A stretch of 64,000 nucleotides of DNA, taken from positions 1 to 64,000 of the forward strand of contig NZ_JAHKNI010000018.1 of assembly GCF_018860155.1 (NCBI RefSeq), in the 5' to 3' direction. This DNA is from Nocardia albiluteola (GTDB lineage Bacteria > Actinomycetota > Actinomycetes > Mycobacteriales > Mycobacteriaceae). The position numbers and the translations under genes are program-made. Positions 37,801-45,733 of this stretch are shown piece by piece. A model generated the notes under the pieces. It made no database searches and had not been told where the DNA came from. It saw only the letters and a program-made list of their open reading frames with translations. The number at the start of each line of letters is the position of its first letter. The first letter of the stretch is position 1.

Positions 37801-39449
37801 CCATTCATGCGGATGCTCTCGGCAGCTATATCGTGACTCGCTCCCGACAGCCGAGCCTGACAGGCAAGACGTGTCGCCCGCAGCGCCCAGCGGGGCGCCC
37901 CGGCTGCTCGAAGTACTGCCCACCCCTCGATGAGCAGGAGCTTGGCGGTTGCGAGATCGCGGAGGAGGTCTCCGCTGAACTCCTCGCCCGAGTTCCATGC
38001 GGATTGTGCGTCGGACGCGAGCAATAGGCCATCCGACCGCAACGACGGCAATGCCGAAACCTCTAGGCTCGATAGCATCGGCGTGTCGGGAAGAAGGCGT
38101 CTTCGGGCCATCATGACCAAAGCGTGCTCTCGGGCATCCGGGCACGGCGCCGTGGGCCGTCGCACGATGCCACGCCATACAGCGGCAAAAACGTCAGCTT
38201 CCGAAAGAATTCGGTCCGGCAATGCGGCGCTGCCGATGCGCAGAAGCAAGTCCACCAGTCCGAGACGACCGAAGACCCATGCTGTGGATTCGGACATCAG
38301 GCGCTGCAATGACGTGAACTTCGTTGTCAATTGGCTTCGTTCTGCCTCCGACAGCGCTGGAAACTCATATTCGACCAAAGCTGTCGCAGTTTCCACCGCT
38401 CGCCGCGCTTGGGCGACGCTGTCCCGGATAGTCACCCCAGCATCGGAACGCGCGACAATGGCGACACCGAAATCAGCGCGGAGCGCCGCAACGACGAGCT
38501 GGGTGAGCAGGTCGAACCGCCCTTCCTGGGCCGCCTCTGCACCGTCGATGACGGTCAGCGCCACAGCACCCGTTCGGGCATGCCGCAGAGCTTCGGAATA
38601 CCCTCGCCCCAAGGAAGACTCGAGCTCAACCAGAGTCGGGGGGAGGTGGTAAAGGCTGAATGCCGGAACGAAATTACCTTGATTGCGCAGCGTTTCGGCG
38701 ATGCGCAGGGTCATCGCCGACTTGCCGACATCGGGTTCCCCGACGACGAGCGCGATCCCCGCACCTGTGCCCGCGTCCGTGAGCGTCGACAGCAGCGTGT
38801 CGAAGACCTCCTCGCGGACGATTTGAAAGCTGCCTTCGGGACCCGTTATGTCGTGGCCCGTGCGATCGCGTACCCGCGCGGTGAGCCGGTTCAGTTGGTC
38901 TGTTGCGGGCGAGACCGGCTGTTCGATCAAGCCCGCATGCGCCCCGACCCACGCCGCATCGGCCCCCGCCAGCATGTCCATGTAGGCGACTTTGAGTTCG
39001 GCAGGTGCAGCGTCGACGCGGGCGTCAATGCAGTCACGCCATTCGCACCGCATTGGGATGCCGAACCGTTGCGAATGGGCTTCCAACTCCTTGTTCAAGG
39101 AGTCCATCGATCCGGATCCTGGGGCTGAGGTTCCGGAAACCGTTGTCATCAGGACGTATTCACGTGCTCCGGCAGCGACCAGGGCGCGGATGTTCTTCGC
39201 CTCGCCTGCTATCGCTCGGTTCAGCCAAACCACCGGATTGCGTGGTTGACGTTTCGCCCATTTCACTTGGTAGATAATGCCGAGCCGATCCAAAGTAACG
39301 TCCCGTCCACCGTCCGATTCGCCGATCGGGTAGCAGGTGACGTCTGGGTTGCTGTGCTTGAGCAGCGCGCCGCACAGCTGCTGGAATCGAGCCGGACCCA
39401 CGCGCTCGTAGAGATACCGACCGGACAGTGCGAGTTGCTCGTCGGCCAA
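34854..39449 (-). CDS. Mrr-like nuclease / STAND NTPase fusion, Avs-like candidate defence protein
   Basis: A 1531-aa protein. Residues 10-66 hold a PD-(D/E)xK nuclease core: RFQQLCGALL, ESDGGRDV with Asp50, and IIYQVKW with Gln61-Val-Lys63. A P-loop follows with Walker A GEPDVGKS at 237-244 and Walker B ALTVIDGAE (Asp302), then winged-helix-like and about 1100 residues of helical repeat with no known family. Nuclease effector, STAND switch and long sensor is the architecture of antiviral STAND (Avs) proteins, which bind a phage protein and then cleave DNA. The TTG start at 39449 is chosen because GGAGGGGGG lies just upstream; the frame is open up to 39542. The gene is visibly more A/T-rich than its surroundings and stands alone, flanked by gene fragments and recombinase remnants. 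Confidence 0.8.
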   Translation of the reverse strand: MADEQLALSGRYLYERVGPARFQQLCGALLKHSNPDVTCYPIGESDGGRDVTLDRLGIIYQVKWAKRQPRNPVVWLNRAIAGEAKNIRALVAAGAREYVLMTTVSGTSAPGSGSMDSLNKELEAHSQRFGIPMRCEWRDCIDARVDAAPAELKVAYMDMLAGADAAWVGAHAGLIEQPVSPATDQLNRLTARVRDRTGHDITGPEGSFQIVREEVFDTLLSTLTDAGTGAGIALVVGEPDVGKSAMTLRIAETLRNQGNFVPAFSLYHLPPTLVELESSLGRGYSEALRHARTGAVALTVIDGAEAAQEGRFDLLTQLVVAALRADFGVAIVARSDAGVTIRDSVAQARRAVETATALVEYEFPALSEAERSQLTTKFTSLQRLMSESTAWVFGRLGLVDLLLRIGSAALPDRILSEADVFAAVWRGIVRRPTAPCPDAREHALVMMARRRLLPDTPMLSSLEVSALPSLRSDGLLLASDAQSAWNSGEEFSGDLLRDLATAKLLLIEGWAVLRAAGAPRWALRATRLACQARLSGASHDIAAESIRMNGVFRDLAMEFGYRWAELPLEALMTHGAAPQVHAEIWPTATEQYRDDLLRLAFHRHTRAGVGDPAVLAPLVEFAYVRPPLDSRKTHLRPDGAVERVVLAWLRGLVHHGTGRTPLRARVRDAALADAEQDSKRKYTFGAISPFLIEALSLLGSDLDSRTERFLRGCDGRSSSSLQPAVEHHWSISSLAQYNPKLLADLAILYYGNGGDHKDAGKLIERKAAPDPDLGPFAVLLETIPSVAFSTIQSILNRRAESSASRVGRSSRGIELEFPDGSRRYCHGNYLVWNWRWGGHPFSSMDMPAVSALSALERHVSSFLNAPGPSVAEIVELMLHDCTNLAMPALVVTLLIEHIDKVEDELDCWLTQPEVWELEWQSYSYCERLHAGTEVPEWRSQPQERYWLSSAAATLMAAALSAGSDEYIALLAGIGTELARRSQAIGGGVAERGRRWSMLFESANYHLQTQDGTVVGIDYQPPAEPEPIPDETCPDEAPVRRFHELEFKYDLKLRDDKVPTHTELAADLSAIRRLATIAPYDQDRSARRTAESISLAAITAFSAGATSLSEEDMQWAVAIFVEGCRSTGDEMERVGRYLSGNPDTGNGLLTLLAPRYDQLNISGDQLAGAFLHLATELLSGFGSALASGGASAVWAAPCRAFPQSGRCRHDIAWSAVETWLRYNAPGYGQQIDPHVGVRELLSTLERPNRHALVGPIVACAEASASTCCVNEEATTLFEPLLAVYRSCMVGESKRPMSHADPENSDKHIPRLLFDRAAKGDFDPLRRQLEAFAGSPAALSGLLYGLTWHATHHADARRALPSIWPSVMTLVLDNRQPEPNDRLEYLLPAPTTARLSAVHEFALAVMFQPDRRHPDEIVAEATAEWISPAAIDGLIERWIPFVAGQLDAMDRFVRFARTTAVAWQITAGLDHVERLLDGEYGGAGWSRALAVWLTDLRPAIEPQSSRMKVFLRIVDTMVERGNPEAMPLQLAAE

Positions 39450-39665
39450 TTGCCCCCCTCCATGTCCAACCCTGTGGCCCAGCAGATCATAGAGCGAGCA
39501 TCCGACATCGACCCGTCGGTTGGGCCATCCAACCCGGATCAACCCTCACCTACCGCGACGCGTTATCGTCCCTGTGGTTGCTGCGCGCGGTGCTGGAGCG
39601 GGCGCCGTTCGATCCGGCCTTCGCTACGCGGCCGGACAGCAATCCATAGCGATGAAGCCGCACAG

Positions 39666-40255
39666 ATGTCGTTGTCGTCCAAGAATGCGGCCGATATCGA
39701 GCGGTTACTGGTCATCAACCCCGAACTCGCCGACGTCCTGTCCGCCATCATCGCGAAGATCCGTCAATCCGACGGAATGGTGCCATTGGTCCCGTTCTAC
39801 GACGAAGGCGAAAAGGGCTGGGGCGCACCATCATCGCTGCTGTTTCGGTGGGTCTACGGCGGGATTGAGGCATCAGCGATCTCCGCCGGCGCGATCCGCC
39901 GTGCCATCAGGGAAATTCTCGCGGACATCGATCTGCTCGACACCGACGGACAGCCGCTCTATTTCGTGCCGCACGACCTGCGAAGGATCTTCACCACCGA
40001 GGCCATTCTCAATGGCATGCCGCCACACATCGCACAAATACTGTTGGGCCGCAACGACATCAATACCACCATGGGGTACAAGACCGTTTATCCCGAGGAA
40101 GCGATCAGCGGTCACCGCGCGTTCATCGCCCGCCGCCGCCCACTGCGCCAGACCGAGGAATACCGAACCCCGACCGACGCCGAATGGGACGAGTTTCTCG
40201 AGCACTTCGAGCGTCGCAAGGTTGCTCTCGGCGAATGCGGCAGAGCGGCGAATGC
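39666..40255 (+). pseudogene. Tyrosine recombinase (integrase), C-terminal remnant
   Basis: From MSLSSKNAADIERLLVINPE the frame reads VPLVPFYDEGEKGWGAPS and then the catalytic end of a tyrosine recombinase: PHDLRRIFTTEAILNGMPPH (box II H-x-L-R-R), IAQILLGRNDINTTMGYKTV (with G and the Y nucleophile region) and AFIARRRPLRQTEEYRTPTD. The N-terminal half, including the first catalytic Arg, is missing. The frame runs past the true end into sequence antisense to a hydrolase remnant. A different frame just upstream (TLTYRDALSSLWLLRAVLE, about 39538-39649) is protein-like but unassigned. This is probably the integrase relic of the element that brought in the STAND gene. Confidence 0.75.
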
Positions 40256-40263
40256 GGCAGAGC
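40230..40263 (+). repeat. 17-bp perfect tandem duplication at an insertion junction
   Basis: GGCGAATGCGGCAGAGC occurs twice back to back (40230-40246 and 40247-40263). It lies where the recombinase remnant meets the truncated alpha/beta-hydrolase gene. Confidence 0.9.
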
Positions 40264-40280
40264 TTGGGGCTCGAGCTGTC

Positions 40281-40394
40281 CGTAACGGCCGCATAGCCGA
40301 CCTCACGCAGCGGCCGGGCGGCCGGCTGCCAGGCCCAGCCTCCCTGCCAGGCCCCGGGGACGAGGACGAAGGTGGGTGACACCGTGAGGGTCAT
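40281..40394 (-). pseudogene. Alpha/beta-hydrolase, N-terminal fragment
   Basis: The intact start region reads MTLTVSPTFVLVPGAWQGGW, then AWQPAARPLREVGYAAVT, the N-terminus of actinobacterial alpha/beta hydrolases (FVLVPGAWxGGW, oxyanion-side strand). After about 38 residues the sequence becomes antisense to the recombinase remnant, so the catalytic Ser, Asp and His are lost. It lies 64 bp after the hemerythrin gene on the same strand and was probably the last gene of that operon. Confidence 0.75.
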
Positions 40395-40458
40395 GGTGGT
40401 CGCACCTCTCGCTGGAGAGAAGATGGGTTTGGGCTGTGACGCCAGGTGGCGAGCTGGG

Positions 40459-41109
40459 TCAGCCGCGGAGTGCGGTGGTTTCGCGGGTGAACTGGCGGTG
40501 GCCGATCAGCTTGTAGGCCAAACGGGCTGGGGCGGGTATCACCTGCATGAACCTCTGGCGTTCCGCGTCGTCGGCTTCCTCGGTGATGTGGCCGAGGATG
40601 ACCAGTCGCCGGGTGAGCGGGATCGCGCTCATGCCGTGCTTGCCGAGTGCGTCCCATTCGCTTTGCGTCAGGGTGACCGAGACGACCGGGAGCAGCTTCT
40701 GCTCCTCCTCGGCCAGGTGATCGATCAGTGTCGGCATCGTGGCTTCGATGCGGGCGGCCATCTGCTCGCCGGTGGCTGGGTCCGCGGTAGCTGTCCACAC
40801 CGGCAGTTCCGCGTTGACGGCTGTGACGGTGTCGTCGACCTGTGCGTGCTGTGCGTCCATCCGGTCCATCAGATCCGGGTCGAGCGGGGTTCGCTTGCGC
40901 AGCAAGGGAAAGAGCAGTTCGTCCTCGCCGGTGTGGTGCGTGTGCAGGAAGTCCAGCATCTCCCGGGCGTGCGCGCCGATGACCTGTGATCGTGCACGGT
41001 CGTTGGCGGCGGAGCGAAACAGTCGGGGGAGTTGGCCGAACTCGCGCCGGATGACGCGGTGGATCAGAACCATCTCGTAGGTGTCGACCCCGGGGCCGGA
41101 GGTCCTCAC
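40459..41109 (-). CDS. Hemerythrin HHE-domain protein
   Basis: A 216-aa cytoplasmic protein with a four-helix hemerythrin-like domain that binds a di-iron centre. Ligand motifs are visible: LIHRVIRREFGQL, HTHHTGEDELLFPLL (H-xxx-E), DAQHAQV and LIDHLAEEEQKLLPV (H-xxx-E). The C-terminus (PLTRRLVILGHITEEADDAE, then ARLAYKLIGHRQF) is an extension common in actinobacterial members, which are linked to oxygen, NO or peroxide sensing. It overlaps the NmrA-like gene by 4 bp and shares its operon and the MarR-type operator upstream. Confidence 0.88.
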   Translation of the reverse strand: MRTSGPGVDTYEMVLIHRVIRREFGQLPRLFRSAANDRARSQVIGAHAREMLDFLHTHHTGEDELLFPLLRKRTPLDPDLMDRMDAQHAQVDDTVTAVNAELPVWTATADPATGEQMAARIEATMPTLIDHLAEEEQKLLPVVSVTLTQSEWDALGKHGMSAIPLTRRLVILGHITEEADDAERQRFMQVIPAPARLAYKLIGHRQFTRETTALRG

Positions 41110-41993
41110 CGTGACTCCTCGATGGTTGCGGCGTTCTGGACGGCTTCGGGAGTGGGGAACTCGTTGTGGTGGGCCTGGGCCCAGTCGGTGAAGCTGCGTG
41201 CCGGGCGACCGGTGACTGCGGTGATGTCACCTGTCGGCTCGGAGTTATACGGTTCCACAGTGGAGCGGAAGAGCTCGATGACGGCGTGCGCGAGCTCCTT
41301 GGGCATGCCATAGGACACCATCTCCGCGAGCGCGCCGGCCGGGTCGGCTTCGGCGTAGCGCAGGTCGCGGCCCAGCACGTGGCTGAGAATTGTGACCTGG
41401 TCGGAGGGGGCGAGTGGTTCGGGGCCGGTGAGCTCGTAGACCCGGTGATTGTGGCCGTCTTGGGTGAGGCAGGCCGCGGCGACCGCCGCGATGTCCGCCG
41501 GGTCGACGACAGCGGCCCGGCCACCGGCGAACGGGGCGTACACGACCTGATCGGCCGCGATCATTCCCGCCCAGTTGAGCGCGTTGGACATGAACGCGGT
41601 GGGCCGCAGGAACGTCCACCCGATGCCGCTGTCACGGATCGCCTCCTCACCGGCCCGGTGCAAGGTGGTGATCGGGTCGGTCGCGGCGTGTCCGACATTG
41701 CGCACGGACAGCTTGACGATCCGCTCCACGCCCGCTCGCCGCGCCGCGGCTATGAGCCGGTGATCGTGTGCGGCGATGTGGAGCCCGTCGGTGAGCAAAA
41801 ACACCGCCTGCACACCGTCCAGCACGGGTGCCAGATCACTGTCACCGAGATCGGCCACGACTTTCTGGGCGCCGTCGGGGAAAACCGCGCCAGGATTGCG
41901 GGTGAGTACCCGCATGTGACCTGCCTGGGTGGGCAGGAGCGCGGTGATGACTTCCGAACCGACAGTGCCGGTAGCTCCGGTAATCAAAATCAT
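41106..41993 (-). CDS. NmrA-like NAD(P)-binding protein (atypical SDR)
   Basis: A 295-aa Rossmann protein beginning MILITGATGTVGSEVITALL with the GATGxVG cofactor loop. RVLTRNPGAVFP suggests NADP preference, and RIVKLSVRNVGHAATDP, TFLRPTAFMSNAL and VVDPADIAAVAAACL follow NmrA/azoreductase-like (NAD(P)H azoreductase, TMR) proteins. The classical YxxxK is absent, as expected in this group. It is the first gene of a minus-strand operon with hemerythrin and, originally, an alpha/beta hydrolase. Its start lies 40 bp from a palindrome that probably binds the divergent MarR regulator. Confidence 0.88.
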   Translation of the reverse strand: MILITGATGTVGSEVITALLPTQAGHMRVLTRNPGAVFPDGAQKVVADLGDSDLAPVLDGVQAVFLLTDGLHIAAHDHRLIAAARRAGVERIVKLSVRNVGHAATDPITTLHRAGEEAIRDSGIGWTFLRPTAFMSNALNWAGMIAADQVVYAPFAGGRAAVVDPADIAAVAAACLTQDGHNHRVYELTGPEPLAPSDQVTILSHVLGRDLRYAEADPAGALAEMVSYGMPKELAHAVIELFRSTVEPYNSEPTGDITAVTGRPARSFTDWAQAHHNEFPTPEAVQNAATIEESR

Positions 41994-42032
41994 GAGTTCT
42001 GGTCCTTTGTTCGATCGACCGCCGCCATCTGA

Positions 42033-42055
42033 ATTAGTCAGTTTTCATTACTAAT
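42033..42055. promoter_or_regulatory. 23-bp palindromic operator, NmrA-hemerythrin operon
   Basis: Arms ATTAGT (42033-42038) and ACTAAT (42050-42055) frame an A/T-rich centre starting CAG. The element has the same length and the same TTAGTCAG core as the palindrome at 42770-42792. It lies between the NmrA-like start and the divergent MarR gene and is a good candidate for the MarR binding site. Confidence 0.7.
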
Positions 42056-42235
42056 ATAGTCATACATCCGAACCGATAGCAACAGCGGCAGGTACGAGGC
42101 CACCGAGGGGCGGGCGGCACCTGCGGAACGCAGCGTGCGCCAGCTCCGCGGCACGCGCCGCCGCCGCGGTCGAATCGGCGGCGGCGTAGGGTGTGAACCT
42201 CGCGGGATCAGGCGGGCGATGGAGCTGGGAGCGGC

Positions 42236-42679
42236 ATGGACGACGAGCAGCAGGTTGATCTGGGGACGTCGCTGTTCATCCCATACCGGTACACCGAGGA
42301 CCGGATTTTTCGAGCCCTCCAGGATGCCGGGTTCGACGACTGGACCCTCGCCCAATGCCGAGTGTTCCAGCGCGTCGCCCAGGACGGTTCGCGCCTCACG
42401 GACCTCGCTGACCAGGCGCAAATGACCAAACAGAGCGCCAGTGCGATGGTCGATCAGCTGGAAAATCTGGGCTACGTCCGCCGGATCCCAGACCCCGCGG
42501 ATGGCCGCGCCCGACTGATCGTGATCGAGCAACGCGGCCGGCAGGCGGTCGAGGTAGCCAAGGCGACACGCGACGAGATCCTCGCGGAGTGGAAGGAATA
42601 CCTGGGCACCCGCAACTTCACGCTGCTGCAGCAGATCCTGGATCAACTCCGCGAGATCACAGACCCCTACGCGCGGTAG
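42236..42679 (+). CDS. MarR-family transcriptional regulator
   Basis: A 147-aa winged-helix regulator. The HTH is RLTDLADQAQMTKQSASAMV, followed by the recognition helix and wing LENLGYVRRIPDPADGRARL with the D-x-R motif of MarR proteins. The N- and C-terminal helices form the dimer. It is divergent from the NmrA-like/hemerythrin operon. Two 23-bp palindromes with the same core lie on either side of it (42033-42055 and 42770-42792), so it probably represses both that operon and the NmrA-like gene at 42994 and is released by an oxidant or small aromatic ligand. The ligand is unknown. Confidence 0.9.
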   Translation: MDDEQQVDLGTSLFIPYRYTEDRIFRALQDAGFDDWTLAQCRVFQRVAQDGSRLTDLADQAQMTKQSASAMVDQLENLGYVRRIPDPADGRARLIVIEQRGRQAVEVAKATRDEILAEWKEYLGTRNFTLLQQILDQLREITDPYAR

Positions 42680-42769
42680 ACCCGGCCACACCGAGCCGTC
42701 CGCACCGATACCTGCCGGCCCCGAGCCGTCGCAACCGGCGGGCGCCAACAGACCCCGACTCCGCCTTGA

Positions 42770-42792
42770 CTTAGTCAGGCTTGCTGACTAAG
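42770..42792. promoter_or_regulatory. 23-bp perfect palindrome upstream of the second NmrA-like gene
   Basis: CTTAGTCAG (42770-42778), a 5-base spacer and CTGACTAAG (42784-42792) form a perfect 9-bp inverted repeat. It overlaps the TTGAC stretch at 42766-42770, a possible -35 box. The core TTAGTCAG is shared with the operator at 42033-42055. Confidence 0.8.
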
Positions 42793-42993
42793 TTGGTTGA
42801 TGACCCTGACGATGTTCTGGTGATGGGCGGCTGATTGCCGCAGTGCACAGCGCTCAGACGAGCCGGACCGTTGCCGCAGAGGCCGCTGCCGGCAGAGGCA
42901 TGCGGGGGTCCGACACAGCATGGGCGGGACTCGGCCTCTGCCACTCAGCCGCACCAGCACGCCCATTCATCCTTCGATAGAGAGCGAAGTATC

Positions 42994-43626
42994 GTGAAGT
43001 TTCTTGTTCTTGGAGCAACCGGTCGCACCGGCGTCCTGTTCATGAAAAAGGCATTAGACCAGGGACACCAGGTCACTGCCCTCGTCCGGCGGGCCGACGC
43101 CACCGTTGATCCGCGCGCTCGAATCGTCGGCGGCGACGTCACCGACGCCACCGTGATCGCAACGGCAGCCCGAGGCCACGACGCGATCATCAGCACGCTC
43201 GGAGTGAAGAACGCCCGCGAGACGCCCACGCTGATCACCGACACCGTCCGCGCGGTCATCGCATCCGCGAAAACATCAGGCGTTGACCGTTTCGTCATCC
43301 TGTCTGCGTTCGGAGTTGGCGACTCCCTCGCCAAAGCCTCATTCCTCGTCGGCCCCATTTTCCGCACCGCGCTTCGGAAAACCTACGCGGACAAAGCCGC
43401 ATCGGAAGTCCTCTTGAGGGCCAGCGATCTGAAATGGACCCTCGAATACCCCGGAGCATTGAACAACGGTGACAGCACCCGCTACAACGCCGTAGCGCTC
43501 GCAGACGTCACGAAATTGCCGATCTTCCCGTCAACCTCTCGCGCAAACGTCGCCGACTTCCTCCTCCACTCCGCCGTGGAAGACACCTTCATACGTCAGA
43601 TCGCCGTAGTCACCGACGCCAAATAG
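42994..43626 (+). CDS. NAD(P)-binding protein, NmrA/SDR-a5-like
   Basis: A 210-aa Rossmann protein. The GTG start gives MKFLVLGATGRTGVLFMKKA with the GATGxTG loop directly at the N-terminus; GAGAGCGAAG upstream is the ribosome-binding site. TALVRRADAT supports NADP binding, and VDRFVILSAFGVGDS and WTLEYPGALNNGD are typical of flavin-reductase-like or NAD-dependent epimerase-type SDRs. It is a separate unit after the MarR gene, preceded by a perfect palindrome. It is probably a redox enzyme induced together with the NmrA/hemerythrin operon. Confidence 0.85.
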   Translation: MKFLVLGATGRTGVLFMKKALDQGHQVTALVRRADATVDPRARIVGGDVTDATVIATAARGHDAIISTLGVKNARETPTLITDTVRAVIASAKTSGVDRFVILSAFGVGDSLAKASFLVGPIFRTALRKTYADKAASEVLLRASDLKWTLEYPGALNNGDSTRYNAVALADVTKLPIFPSTSRANVADFLLHSAVEDTFIRQIAVVTDAK

Positions 43627-43724
43627 GTCACCAACGCAGGCCCAAGAAACACCGATCACCAGCGCCATCGCCGCTCTGGTCACGCTGAGAAGCTCGATCG
43701 TTCGTAAATCCTGTTCCTGTGAGG

Positions 43725-44687
43725 TCAGCGCAGGGACCAGGGCGCCGCGGCTCGCTCCTGGGCCCACCGCTGCGGATCGCATTCCAGCGTGTTTCGGTCC
43801 CAGTGGCCGAGTTCGGCTGCGGCCTCATATGTTTCGCGCAGGAAATCGGTCACCAGCGCGTTCGGATCTTCCGCGGCACGCACCGTCTCATAGGGTAGGA
43901 CGAATTCACCCAGGTTGGCATCGTAGGTCGCGCCGGGCACATGCAGCCGACGTTCGCGGTAGCCGTCGGGTTCGGGATAGGAGTACGCGTAGAACGCGCC
44001 TTCCGCACCGCCGCCGGGCCAGAATCCGCAGCTGCTGAGTTCGTGCGAATAGCCCTCCACCATCACCCAATCGGCACAGTGCGGTGCACCGCCGCCATGT
44101 TCGGGCGCGGTCCTTCCCGAGAAACGAGTACAGGCCAGATCCATTGCACCCCAATAGAAATGCACCGGACTGGATTTACCAATAAAGCCGGAACGGAACT
44201 CGTTGAGCAGGCGGTCGGCATACACGAGCTGCCGCCAGAACGCCTGCACGGACGGGGGATCGTAGGAAGCGTGCCGGGTGTCCTCGGCGAAGGGAATCGA
44301 CGGGTCGACTTCATTGGGGCGGCCCTGAATCCGGGTCTCGAGTCCCAATTCGTCCAGGGCTTGCATGGTTTCGGCGTAGAACTGCGCCACCGATTTCGGC
44401 GCGAGCGCCACGCTGCGGGTATCGCCGTTATCGGCGCGGATCACCAATCGGTGTGCAAGGAAATCGAATTCGATATCGAAGAGCCGATCGTCGTAGTGGA
44501 TGCCCGAGGTCCTCAGCCCGCGCGGGCTGACATAGAGGGTCACCTGCCACCAGTGGTTCAACAACGGAGCGTGCGCGAGCCGGATCTTGCCCACCACCTG
44601 CGTCCACATGTGGAGGGTGTCGCGGGTATCGGTCCAGTCCGCCACCCGCAGCTGCGGCCACGCGGTGGTGGAATTCGTCTCCGCCAT
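43725..44687 (-). CDS. DUF5996-family protein
   Basis: A 320-aa soluble protein. The sequence WPQLRVADWTDTRDTLHMWT, then VGKIRLAHAPLLNHWWQVTL, and the later SPVHFYWGAMDLACTRFSGR and EGYSHELSSCGFWPGG are characteristic of DUF5996 proteins, common in soil bacteria and without known function. Many conserved Trp and His residues suggest a binding pocket, but no catalytic motif is clear. It is a single gene, convergent with the NmrA-like gene at 42994. The 276 bp upstream (44688-44963) hold no other gene. Confidence 0.85.
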   Translation of the reverse strand: MAETNSTTAWPQLRVADWTDTRDTLHMWTQVVGKIRLAHAPLLNHWWQVTLYVSPRGLRTSGIHYDDRLFDIEFDFLAHRLVIRADNGDTRSVALAPKSVAQFYAETMQALDELGLETRIQGRPNEVDPSIPFAEDTRHASYDPPSVQAFWRQLVYADRLLNEFRSGFIGKSSPVHFYWGAMDLACTRFSGRTAPEHGGGAPHCADWVMVEGYSHELSSCGFWPGGGAEGAFYAYSYPEPDGYRERRLHVPGATYDANLGEFVLPYETVRAAEDPNALVTDFLRETYEAAAELGHWDRNTLECDPQRWAQERAAAPWSLR

Positions 44688-44963
44688 CTCGGTAACTCCC
44701 TTCGTCGTCGATTCGATTCAGGTCCGCCCACTAGCACCGAGCACCAGAGCTACGAAATTTGTCATGACACTCCAATCCGAGCAGTTGGCCGAAGTACGGG
44801 CCGAGCCTACGACACCGCAAACCTGGATCGACACTCCTGCCCGATCCATCGGCGGTGACACCGGCGACCGCCGCGATGCCGGCGCCGACCGGCTCCGCAT
44901 GTCCTGATCTCAGGCTTTTTCGGCCCATTCGGAGGGGCGGAGTTCGCTGGCCGTAGTCGAGAA

Positions 44964-45554
44964 TTGGCGAGGCGCCGGACCGGAAACGTCGTCTTCGCAG
45001 GCTTCGCCGCCGCACACGCGCCCGGCTTCCTCTGGTGGGCACTGCTGCTGGCGGTGGCGGCCTTCCTGATCGGCGCACTGACCGGCGGGCGCCTGCACAG
45101 CCGCCTCGGCGCCCATCGGGGCCGCCACCTCTACGGTGCCGCGCTGACCGAACTGATACTGATCACCGCGGCGTGGATCACGACGCTGGCGACCGGTCAG
45201 CCCTACCGCGGCTGGTCGCTGGCGATCCTCATCACGTTCCTCGGCACGGGCTTGGGTCTGCAGAATGCGACTGCCCGCGCCCTGGCCGTCCCCGACCTGA
45301 CCACCACGGTCCTCACACTCACGCTCACCGGCATTGCGGCCGACAGCGTGGCCGCTGGCGGAACCAACAGCAAGCTGGGCCGACGTCTGATTCCGATCGC
45401 CGCCATGTTCGCCGGCGTGGCGATCTGCTCCGCTCTTGTCGTCCACGGCCACGGCCCGGCCACGCTCGCCACCGCGGTGTTCGTTTTGGCCGCGATCGTC
45501 GTCTCCGGACGCTTCGCCGCCCGCTCCACCCGAAGCTGGACCGCCAGGTCGTGA
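44964..45554 (+). pseudogene. DUF1275 (YoaK-like) membrane protein, N-terminally truncated
   Basis: The frame starts at TTG with ARRRTGNVVFAGFAAAHAPG. TGNVVFLGFA is an internal motif of DUF1275 proteins that normally follows about 40 residues and the first helix, which are missing here. The remaining five helices are intact (LLLAVAAFLIGALTGGRL, LYGAALTELILITAAWI, ILITFLGTGLGLQNATARAL, then IAAMFAGVAICSALVV and a last helix). LGLQNATARAL and GGTNSKLGRR fit the family. The upstream DNA contains no in-frame continuation, so the gene is probably broken. Confidence 0.65.
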
Positions 45555-45733
45555 CGCATCCCCGACCTGGATCACTCCGCAGCCCTGTTCGTTTGATCTT
45601 CCACACGACCTTCCCCGCGCTGACCGTGCTTCGACAGCCGGCTCTTGTCCCGCTTACAGCCGGGCGCCCGGTTCGCCAGCCAGGGGGGCGTTGAGGCACG
45701 GCCGCAGGGAAACCGGGTCGGCCCGGCCGGATT

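Noticed and set aside
45650..45672. Short GC palindrome as terminator after the DUF1275 remnant
   Set aside because: The self-complementary core has no loop and no T-tract, and such sequences are expected by chance in GC-rich DNA.
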